Shown here piece by piece: positions 32,314 to 39,310 of a stretch of 45,782 nt of DNA. The number at the start of each line of letters is the position of its first letter. The stretch's first letter is position 1. The translations under genes were made by a program, and so were the position numbers. The notes beneath the pieces are model-generated. The model worked only from the letters and a program-made list of their open reading frames with translations. It did no database searches and had not been told where the DNA came from. The stretch is from Acidobacteriota bacterium (lineage in GTDB: Bacteria > Acidobacteriota > Polarisedimenticolia > Polarisedimenticolales > Polarisedimenticolaceae), in contig JAOTYK010000028.1 of assembly GCA_029861955.1 (NCBI GenBank), forward strand, positions 1-45,782. Direction: 5' to 3'.

Positions 32314-34271
32314 CGATCATGACCCGACGTCGGATCCGCTACGCGGTGACGGGATTCTTTCTGGTCACTCTGGTTCTTGGTCTGGCCGGTTGGGTGGGCG
32401 CACACACCTGGCTCCCGGCCCACGTCCAGGTAAAGACCGGTCGTACGGAGGTGCCGCAGGGGATGTGCCTTCGGTGTCATGCGAATCGTACGGCGCCCCC
32501 GGTGGCGGCGCAGCGCCCGCACACCCGCTTCGTCTCCCCGGAAGGCCTGGCGGTCTCACCCGACGGCGCTCGGTTGTTCGTTGCTGCATCCGGTGTCGAT
32601 CGTCTGATCGAGGTCGATCTATCGACCGGGAAAACGAGTCGATCGATCGACCTGCCGGGCGGCCCCCATGGCGTGGCCGTCTCTGCAGATGGCCGGAGGC
32701 TGGCGGTCTCCAGCCGTCACGGGGATCGGGTCCGCATCCTCGACATGGCGACGCTCGAACTGCAAGAGGAGCTCGAGGTCGCCGAACCTCTCGGTCTGGC
32801 CCTCTCCGCCGACGGCGATCGGCTCTTCGTCGCCGAGGGATTTGGAAACGCGCTCGTCTTCGCCGAGACATCCTCCTCCACCGTCGGCCGACTGGTCGCC
32901 GGCATGCAACCGTACGCACTGGACCTCTCGCAGGATGAGCAACTGCTCGCAGTGGCGAACCGGCTGGTCCGACCCGCCCGACCGGGTGTTCTCGCAGCCT
33001 CCGAGGTCACCCTGATCGATGCCCGGAACAATCGCATTCTGGAGCGGCGAGAACTTCCCTCGGCCCACCTGAGCGAGGGCATCGCGGTTTCGGCCGACGG
33101 CTCCCTCGTCCTGGCCAGCGCGCTGAGATTTCGCAATCTGCTGCCCCTGACGCAGGTCGCCCGCGGCGCGGTGATGACAAGTTCGATCGTGTTCATCGAG
33201 ACTCGTTCCGGCGGTCACACCGTCCAGTTCCCACTGGACGAGGTGAACGCCTTCTTCGCCGATCCCTCGGGCGTGGCGCTGACCCCGGACGAGGGCGTCG
33301 CCTTCGTGGCTCACATGGGAGCCCGGAAGGTAACCGCGATCGACGTGCACGCGTTGCGCGATCTGGTGGCGGATCGCGACGAACGGGAGCTCGACCTACT
33401 GGCCGACGACCTGGGGATCTCGGAGCGCTACGTGCTGGCACGAATCCCGACCCGCGAAGCACCCCGGGGGCTGGCTCTGTCGCCATCGGGAGATCGTCTG
33501 TATGTCGCCGAGCGGCTGGCCGATTCGATCGCCGTGATCGATACGATGTTACTCGAGGTCGTCGACCGGATCGATCTCGGGGGGCCGAACCAGCGAACAC
33601 CGGAGCGCCGTGGCGAGCAGGTGTTCCATGACGCCTCCGGGACGTTTCAGGGGCAGTTCTCCTGTCGCTCGTGTCACCCCGACGGACACAGCGACGGTCT
33701 GATCTGGGATTTCGAGATCGACGGTGTCGGGCAGAACCTGGTCGACACCCGTTCGTTGCGCGGGATTCGCGACACCGCTCCCTTCAAGTGGAACGGCAAG
33801 AACCCGGATCTGGCAACCCAGTGCGGGCCGCGTTTTGCAAAGGTGCTCACGCGGTCCGACCCGTTCCCCCCGGACAAACTGAGAGACCTGGTCGCTTTCA
33901 TCGAGTCGATACCCGTGCCGCCACGGCGGTCGTCCCATGGCTCGACCGAAGCGCTGGAAGCGGGGCGCAAGATATTTTTCCGAACCCACACCAACAACGG
34001 TCGGATGATCCCCACCGAGCAGCGCTGCGACACGTGCCACCGTCCGCCGCTGTTCACCGACCGCCTGTCCTCGGACGTCGGTACGGATGGACGTTTCGAC
34101 ACACCCCACCTTTTCGATATCGGGTCGACTGCGCCCTACCTGCACGACGGCCGTGCGTTGACGCTGGAGGAAATCTGGACGGTGTTTTCCCCGGACGACA
34201 CGCACGGAGTCGCCGAGGATCTGAGCAAGGTGCAACTCAACGATCTCGTGATCTATCTGAGGAGTTTGTGA
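32310..34271 (+). CDS. Membrane-anchored YVTN beta-propeller fused to di-haem cytochrome peroxidase-like domain
   Basis: 653 residues. An N-terminal TM (about 12-32) anchors it. The first haem site CLRCH is at 53. A YVTN/NHL-type propeller spans about 65-425 with blades such as SPEGLAVSPDGARLFVAASG, PHGVAVSADGRRLAVSSRHG and PRGLALSPSGDRLYVAERLA. The C-terminal MauG/CcpA-like domain has CRSCH (452) and CDTCH (573), the Pro-rich GIRDTAPFKWNGKNPDL loop and FDTPHLFDIGSTAPYLHDGR. Three haems in all. The family reduces peroxide or oxidises partner proteins; here the propeller may bring the partner. Its stop overlaps the next start by one base (TGATG). Confidence 0.88.
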   Translation: MTIMTRRRIRYAVTGFFLVTLVLGLAGWVGAHTWLPAHVQVKTGRTEVPQGMCLRCHANRTAPPVAAQRPHTRFVSPEGLAVSPDGARLFVAASGVDRLIEVDLSTGKTSRSIDLPGGPHGVAVSADGRRLAVSSRHGDRVRILDMATLELQEELEVAEPLGLALSADGDRLFVAEGFGNALVFAETSSSTVGRLVAGMQPYALDLSQDEQLLAVANRLVRPARPGVLAASEVTLIDARNNRILERRELPSAHLSEGIAVSADGSLVLASALRFRNLLPLTQVARGAVMTSSIVFIETRSGGHTVQFPLDEVNAFFADPSGVALTPDEGVAFVAHMGARKVTAIDVHALRDLVADRDERELDLLADDLGISERYVLARIPTREAPRGLALSPSGDRLYVAERLADSIAVIDTMLLEVVDRIDLGGPNQRTPERRGEQVFHDASGTFQGQFSCRSCHPDGHSDGLIWDFEIDGVGQNLVDTRSLRGIRDTAPFKWNGKNPDLATQCGPRFAKVLTRSDPFPPDKLRDLVAFIESIPVPPRRSSHGSTEALEAGRKIFFRTHTNNGRMIPTEQRCDTCHRPPLFTDRLSSDVGTDGRFDTPHLFDIGSTAPYLHDGRALTLEEIWTVFSPDDTHGVAEDLSKVQLNDLVIYLRSL

Positions 34272-35353
34272 TGCGCGCCAAACTGGCCACGCTGATCGCA
34301 TTCGTCTTGCTGTGTTCGACCGCACCGGTCGCAGCCGGCGATGTGCCGTTCACCGGTTGGGAAGTCTTCGACACCGCCAGCGGGTTGCCGTCGAACAAGG
34401 TCTTTGCCGTCCTGGTCGAGGGGCCGCGTGTCTGGGCCGGTACCGAGGAAGGACTGGCCCTGCTCGAGAACGACGCCGTGCGCGTGTTTGGCACGGCTGA
34501 CGGTCTTCCGTTCCCTGCGGTGACCGCTCTCGCCGTATCGGAGAACGGCGATCTCTGGATCGGAACGATGGGTGGGCTGGCGCGATTGACCGGCGGGCGG
34601 TTTGACGTCTTTACGCAGGTCAACAGCGGTCTCGCCAACAACGTTGTCTATGGGATCAGCGTGGACGGGCCGAACGTATGGGTCGCCACCGCGGCCGGGC
34701 TCAGTCGCTATGACACGCGCACCGGTGGGTGGGCGATCTTCGACACGACCAACACGCTGATGCATGAGCCCTGGACCTATTCGGTCTTGGCCGAGCGCGG
34801 CGCGGTCTACGTCGCCGTGTGGGGCGGCGGCGTGATCGTTCGGGACCGAGTGACCGGGCAGTTTCGCGAACATCGCGATCCGGATGGCGAGATGGAGATC
34901 GACCTCTTTCGTGACGACGGCCTGGTCCACGATGTCACGTCTGCGATCGGAGTGTCGGGCGATTTGATGTGGGTCGGCACCTACTTCGGGCTGAGTCGGT
35001 ACGACGGACGGCGTTGGAAGAGTTACAGTCAGATGGACAGCGGTCTGGCCGGCGACTTCATCAATTTCGTCGTCGCCCGTGACGATCTGGTGTGGATCGC
35101 GACGGACCAGGGCATGAGCCGCTTTGACGGTCAGACCTGGCATACCTGGCGCCGACTTCCGGGCAGATCCTTCGAACTGCAGATCGACGGACCCGACGGC
35201 GAGCGTAGAACGCGACGGCAGACAAGCGGTCTCCCCAGCAATACGGTCTTCTGCATCGGTCTGGCGGGCGACGATGTCTGGGTCGCGACCGCGGCTGGAC
35301 TCGCTCACGGAATCGCTGCCGATTCGAACCCCTCGATCAAGCCCAACAAGTGA
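34271..35353 (+). CDS. Stand-alone secreted two-component-regulator-type propeller (Reg_prop)
   Basis: 360 residues. Signal peptide at 1-22 (LATLIAFVLLCSTAPVAAG). Seven or so Reg_prop blades: GLPSNKVFAVLVEGPRVWAG, GLPFPAVTALAVSENGDLWI, GLANNVVYGISVDGPNVWVA, GLAGDFINFVVARDDLVWIA and GLPSNTVFCIGLAGDDVWVA. Such propellers normally form the periplasmic sensor of hybrid histidine kinases; here no TM, kinase or other domain is attached, so it is an isolated sensor/binding module. It joins the TM-anchored propeller gene by a one-base overlap, suggesting the two proteins interact. Confidence 0.88.
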   Translation: MRAKLATLIAFVLLCSTAPVAAGDVPFTGWEVFDTASGLPSNKVFAVLVEGPRVWAGTEEGLALLENDAVRVFGTADGLPFPAVTALAVSENGDLWIGTMGGLARLTGGRFDVFTQVNSGLANNVVYGISVDGPNVWVATAAGLSRYDTRTGGWAIFDTTNTLMHEPWTYSVLAERGAVYVAVWGGGVIVRDRVTGQFREHRDPDGEMEIDLFRDDGLVHDVTSAIGVSGDLMWVGTYFGLSRYDGRRWKSYSQMDSGLAGDFINFVVARDDLVWIATDQGMSRFDGQTWHTWRRLPGRSFELQIDGPDGERRTRRQTSGLPSNTVFCIGLAGDDVWVATAAGLAHGIAADSNPSIKPNK

Positions 35354-35369
35354 ATTAAGGAGACGACGA

Positions 35370-35942
35370 ATGAAAGAAGATCTCACCATGTCAATGGATG
35401 AAGTATTCGAGGAACGCCTCAGCCCGGGTGCCCGGGCCGAACTCGAGGCGTTGGGTCTGGTCGGAACGGAACGATTGGGTCTCGATCCCGTAGCGGATCG
35501 ACCGTTGATTCCCAAGCGGGCGATCGAAGCGCCCGAGATGCTCAACGAGGCATATGACTACGCAAAACCCGCATCGTTCAGCCGCGGCATGTCCGTGGAG
35601 TTACCCGGAGCGACGATGATCCTACTCTCCGGGACCGCCAGCGTGGACCACACCGGCGCGAGTATCCATCCCGGCGATTTTGACGCCCAGTGCCTGCGCA
35701 CGTTTGGCAACCTGACTCAGCTGCTCGTCGCCGAGGGAGCGAGCTGGCACGATGTCGTCCGGACGAGTTGCTACCTTCGGGACATCGAGCGCGACTACGA
35801 CCGCTTCAACGAACTACGAACCGCGTTCATGAACTCCGTCGGTCTGAACCCGCTGCCGGCAAGCACGGGAATCCAGGCCCGTATCTGTCGCTCCGACCTG
35901 CTGGTCGAGATCGAGGCGACGGCGATCGTGCCGCGGGGATGA
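35370..35942 (+). CDS. Rid-family (YjgF-fold) protein lacking the canonical Arg
   Basis: 190 residues; AAGGAG (35357-35362) fixes the ATG at 35370. The first 65 residues are an extra helical, acidic extension. The Rid domain (about 66-188) has NLTQLLVAEGASWHDVVRTS, CYLRDIERDYDRFNELRTAF and LVEIEATAIVP. In RidA the catalytic Arg105 lies in PARS; here the sequence is LPASTGIQA, with Ser165 in that place, so classical 2-aminoacrylate deamination is doubtful. Glu180 is kept. The ASTGI variant resembles other Rid subgroups and chorismatase-like enzymes. It is the only cytoplasmic product in this operon before DAHP synthase. Confidence 0.82.
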   Translation: MKEDLTMSMDEVFEERLSPGARAELEALGLVGTERLGLDPVADRPLIPKRAIEAPEMLNEAYDYAKPASFSRGMSVELPGATMILLSGTASVDHTGASIHPGDFDAQCLRTFGNLTQLLVAEGASWHDVVRTSCYLRDIERDYDRFNELRTAFMNSVGLNPLPASTGIQARICRSDLLVEIEATAIVPRG

Positions 35943-37225
35943 GACGGATGGCGTCACGAGCGATCGGTTTGCTGCTGGCGGCCGGCCTGCTGTTCGTCGG
36001 CAGCTCGACGATTCGCGCGGGCGAGTCCGGCGAAGCCGACCGGGGGGAGCCACAGCAGGTCTATGCTCGGACACCCGACAAACTGGTGCCTTATTCCCGG
36101 TCGGGAAACCCGTATCGGCAGTTCTACCTGACAGCGCCGGTGTTCCGGGGAGAGGGCCGAGAGGGTGCAGACCCTGCCGGAGTGTCGACGGTGCGCATCG
36201 GTCTGCTGGCGCCCTTGCACGATTCGCCGGATGTCGCGGCAGGTTCGAGTCTCAGGCGCGGCGTCGAACTGGCGCTGGACGAGGCCAACCACCAGGGTGC
36301 GTATCAAGGGATTCCCTTCGAGTTGGTCCTCAAGAACGATCAGGCGTTGTGGGGCAGCTCAAGCAACACCCTCGTCGAATTGGCCTACACCGACCGGGTC
36401 TGGGCGGTGATCGGTTCGGTCGATCCAAACAGCACCCACGTGGCTTTGAGGGTCGCCCTCAAGACGGAACTGCCCATCGTCAATGTCGGCAGCACCGATC
36501 CGACGATGACCGAAACCGGGATCCCGTGGATCGTGCGGATAACTCCCGACGACCGGCAGTCGGGCTATCGGATCGCCTCTCTGATCTTCGAGGAGAAGGG
36601 GCTGTCCCGTGTCGCCGTGATCCGTTCGAGCGATCGGTACGGCCGGTTTGGCATCAAGGAGTTCCGTGACGGTGCCCGACGATTGGGCCGACCGCTCCCG
36701 ATGGAGCTTCTAGTCAATCTGGGTCAACGGGATTTTTCGTCGCAACTGGATCGTCTCGCAGATTCCGGTGCCGAGGCGGTGGTCCTGTGGGTCAAGGCGG
36801 CGGAGGCGGGGCGAATCGTGCGCCAGATGGCTGAGCGTGGAATGAACCTACCCGTCGTCGGTACGGATCGGATCGTATCGGAAGAGTTTCTCGAGCTCGC
36901 CGGTGAAGCGGGCGAGGGGGCCGAGGCGGCGTTCTGGATGAACCCCGGACGACAGGATCCGGGTTGGTTGGGATTCACCCGCCGCTACCGCGAGCGGTTC
37001 GGGGCCGACCCCGACGCGTTCGCGGCCTACGGCTACGACGCGGCACGGCTGGTCTTTGAGACCGTCAGGACGCAGGGGCTGAACCGCGCGCGGATACGCG
37101 ACGGGTTGAGCGCCGTCCGTGAGTATGACGGTGTGACCGGGACGATTCACCTCGACGCGACGTCGAACAACGTGTCACCCGTTGTCATTGCGAAGGTCGT
37201 TGGGGGGCGTTTTGTCTTTCGCTGA
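35939..37225 (+). CDS. Type-I periplasmic binding protein (branched-chain amino acid/amide receptor family), no transporter nearby
   Basis: 428 residues. The start overlaps the Rid gene stop (ATGA at 35939-35942). Signal peptide at about 1-25 (IGLLLAAGLLFVGSSTIRAG). A non-conserved spacer of about 55 residues precedes the Peripla_BP_6 fold: VRIGLLAPLHDSPDVAAGSS, GVELALDEANHQG, WAVIGSVDPNSTHVALRVAL, PIVNVGSTDPTM, VAVIRSSDRYGRFGIKEF, AVVLWVKAAEAG and FAAYGYDAARLVFE. Such proteins bind small ligands for ABC uptake or as sensors. No permease or ATPase gene is in the window. Confidence 0.9.
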   Translation: MRRMASRAIGLLLAAGLLFVGSSTIRAGESGEADRGEPQQVYARTPDKLVPYSRSGNPYRQFYLTAPVFRGEGREGADPAGVSTVRIGLLAPLHDSPDVAAGSSLRRGVELALDEANHQGAYQGIPFELVLKNDQALWGSSSNTLVELAYTDRVWAVIGSVDPNSTHVALRVALKTELPIVNVGSTDPTMTETGIPWIVRITPDDRQSGYRIASLIFEEKGLSRVAVIRSSDRYGRFGIKEFRDGARRLGRPLPMELLVNLGQRDFSSQLDRLADSGAEAVVLWVKAAEAGRIVRQMAERGMNLPVVGTDRIVSEEFLELAGEAGEGAEAAFWMNPGRQDPGWLGFTRRYRERFGADPDAFAAYGYDAARLVFETVRTQGLNRARIRDGLSAVREYDGVTGTIHLDATSNNVSPVVIAKVVGGRFVFR

Positions 37226-38252
37226 GGTCACCCTGGCCGTCACGATCCTCGCAGGTCTTCCGCTGACCGGCGCCGAGCCCGATCGCATCGTGATTGGGCT
37301 GCTCGTGACGACGGGACCCTCCGCGGAGGCGCTCACCGAGGGCGCGGAACAGGCCGTGAACGAGATCAACATGGCCGGGGGTATCGACGGGAGAGATCTC
37401 GAACTCGCCCGCCTCGCCGTGGGGGGACCGTGGAGCGACGGGGCCGGTCTGACGGCGCGTCTGGTCTTTGAAGAGCGGGTCGTGGGTCTGATCGGTCCGA
37501 CCGCCGACGGGGCGGCCCACGTCGCTGCTCAGATCGCAACGCGAAAGCGGATCCCGGTGATCACTTTGTCTCCGGAGGAGTCCCTGACGCAGGCGATGGT
37601 TCCGTGGGTCTTCCGGGGAGTTCCCGGCGATGGCGCGCAAGCTCGCGCGTTGCTGCGCGGGCTGTTCGAAGATCCGCAAGGGAAGACCGCGCTACTGGCG
37701 GTTCCCGACGGTCGTTCCGGTCGTGAGCGCGCCACAGCGGTTCGAAGCGCCTGTCGGGATCTCGGTGTGCGCGTGGTTGAAACGCTAGTCGGCGACCAGC
37801 CCGCTGGCGACGATAGCACCGCTGCCGACGTGTTGTTGCTCTGGCTCGATGCAGCGCAGGCCGTCGGTCGTCTTCAGGCGCTCGGGCGCGAGGGAACGCC
37901 GCAGCGGATCCTCGGCAGCACGCGGCTGGATACTCCGGAACTCGTCGGCGCGCTTCCGGATTGGGCGAAAGGACTCGTCCTTCCGCTTCTCCGGGGCGAC
38001 TCTGCGTCCCCGGTGGTAGCGCCGGGAATCCACCACGCGCTGGGTTACGACGGGATTCGCGCGTTGGCCGACGCGGCGCGACGGCGGGGGCGAGAACCGG
38101 AGGCGTTACGTCGCGGGCTGGGCGAAACGCAGGTTCACGGCCACACGGGAACGTTTGCGTTCGATTCGCGCGGGAATCGTGTGGGATCGATCGAGTTCGG
38201 GGTTGTCCGTAACGGACAACTGCTCCGGCCTCGCCTGCGTGGGGGGCATTGA
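37182..38252 (+). CDS. Second type-I periplasmic binding protein, overlapping the first
   Basis: 356 residues if translation starts at TTG 37182 (RR-containing signal MSLRRSLGGVLSFAEVTLAV then TILAGLPLTGA); TTG at 37188, 37200 or 37212 are alternatives, all inside the previous gene, so overlap is 14-44 bases. Fold signs: IVIGLLVTTGPSAEALTEGA, AVNEINMAGGIDGRDLELA, LVFEERVVGLIGPTADGAAH, PVITLSPEESLT and HALGYDGIRALADAA. It is a divergent relative of the preceding protein, and translational coupling is strong. No transporter partner; a sensor or ligand-buffer role is possible. Confidence 0.82.
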   Translation: MSLRRSLGGVLSFAEVTLAVTILAGLPLTGAEPDRIVIGLLVTTGPSAEALTEGAEQAVNEINMAGGIDGRDLELARLAVGGPWSDGAGLTARLVFEERVVGLIGPTADGAAHVAAQIATRKRIPVITLSPEESLTQAMVPWVFRGVPGDGAQARALLRGLFEDPQGKTALLAVPDGRSGRERATAVRSACRDLGVRVVETLVGDQPAGDDSTAADVLLLWLDAAQAVGRLQALGREGTPQRILGSTRLDTPELVGALPDWAKGLVLPLLRGDSASPVVAPGIHHALGYDGIRALADAARRRGREPEALRRGLGETQVHGHTGTFAFDSRGNRVGSIEFGVVRNGQLLRPRLRGGH

Positions 38253-38301
38253 TAACTGTGCAGGAGCCGCTAATCCCGGCTTCGGCGAGGTGAGGGAAAG
38301 C

Positions 38302-39174
38302 ATGGAGTACGAAATACCCGATCTCAGCGTCCTTAGACGATGCTGGTCGGACTACAAGGACGAATCCCGAACCCACGAGGTAGAGGTCAACGGCGTCAGC
38401 TTTGGGGGCGAGGTTCCCGTGATCATCGCCGGCCCGTGTGCGGTGGAGAGTCTGGAACATACTCTAACCATCGCGCGTGACGTTCGCCGCGTCGGTGTGC
38501 GTCTGATGCGTGGCGGTGTGTACAAACCGCGAACCAGTCCGCACAGTTTTCAGGGTCTGGGCGAAGAGGGTCTGGAGATCCTAGACGAGGTTCGGCGTTT
38601 GACCGGGCTGGGGATCGTGACCGAGGTGATGGATCCGCGGTTGGTGGAGCAGGTGGCCGCTGTCGCCGACATGCTACAGATCGGGTCCCGCTCGATGCAG
38701 AATTTCCCGCTGCTCACGGAAGTCGGCAAAACTCGAAAACCGGTGTTACTCAAGCGAGGTTGGAACGCGACCCTAGAGGAGTGGCTCTGCGCGGCCGAGT
38801 ACATCGCGAAACAGGGTAATCGCAACATCGTGCTCTGCGAGCGAGGGATCCGGACGTCCTGCAACTCGGACTACTCCCGCAACGTCCTCGACCTCAACGT
38901 GATCGAGCCGCTGCGTCGTCTGTGTCCGTTACCGATCATCGTCGATCCCTCTCACGCGACCGGTGCATGGCGACTCGTCGCGGCCATGAGTCACGCAGCG
39001 CTGGCCAGCGGCGCGCAGGGGCTGCTGATCGAGGTGGTTCATCGCGAGATCGACCGAGCGAAACTCAAGTGTGATGCCGAGCAGGGGGTCCCGCCCGGGG
39101 TGTTGGCAGAGATCGTGGAATCGGCGTTCGCTTTCCCACCGTGCCTCCCATGCCTGTCTGTGGGGCGGCTCTGA
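38302..39174 (+). CDS. aroF: 3-deoxy-7-phosphoheptulonate (DAHP) synthase, type I-beta
   Basis: 290 residues, cytoplasmic; joins phosphoenolpyruvate and erythrose 4-phosphate in the first shikimate-pathway step. GAGGGAAAGC precedes the ATG. Motifs: IIAGPCAVESLEHTL, LMRGGVYKPRTSPHSFQGLG, TEVMDPRLVEQVA, LQIGSRSMQNFPLL, PVLLKRGWNATLEEWL, NIVLCERGIRTSC and IIVDPSHATGAWRL; metal ligands (Cys in GPC, His in SHATG, Glu in LIEV) are present. The end is divergent: the family DGPQSL segment reads KCDAEQGVPP here. No ACT or chorismate mutase domain. It lies 49 bases after the second binding-protein gene and may be in the same transcript. Confidence 0.93.
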   Translation: MEYEIPDLSVLRRCWSDYKDESRTHEVEVNGVSFGGEVPVIIAGPCAVESLEHTLTIARDVRRVGVRLMRGGVYKPRTSPHSFQGLGEEGLEILDEVRRLTGLGIVTEVMDPRLVEQVAAVADMLQIGSRSMQNFPLLTEVGKTRKPVLLKRGWNATLEEWLCAAEYIAKQGNRNIVLCERGIRTSCNSDYSRNVLDLNVIEPLRRLCPLPIIVDPSHATGAWRLVAAMSHAALASGAQGLLIEVVHREIDRAKLKCDAEQGVPPGVLAEIVESAFAFPPCLPCLSVGRL

Positions 39175-39310
39175 CCCGACGCGGTCCCCATCCAATCTGA
39201 GACGGCGATTGACGGGTTTCCGCAAGAATCCCCAGACGAATGATGCCGCATCCCGCGTAGACACCGTATATAGAACAGACTCCGGGGGGGTCCGACGGAA
39301 CGAGGTCCTT

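Noticed and set aside
32365-32938. Open frames on both strands within the di-haem propeller gene
   Set aside because: Arg/Gly-rich shadow translations; the true frame shows propeller blades throughout.
25983-34271. Possible methylamine or quinohaemoprotein amine dehydrogenase system (Cys-rich small protein, MauD-like thioredoxin, MauG-like haem protein)
   Set aside because: The small Cys-rich protein has no Trp, so it cannot form TTQ or CTQ; the MauG-like gene is in a separate operon and no dehydrogenase subunit pair is present.
39071-39310. Longer N-terminus for phosphatase copy 1
   Set aside because: It would overlap the DAHP synthase gene by about 100 bases and place the signal peptide internally; the GTG at 39311 has GAGG and a proper signal sequence.
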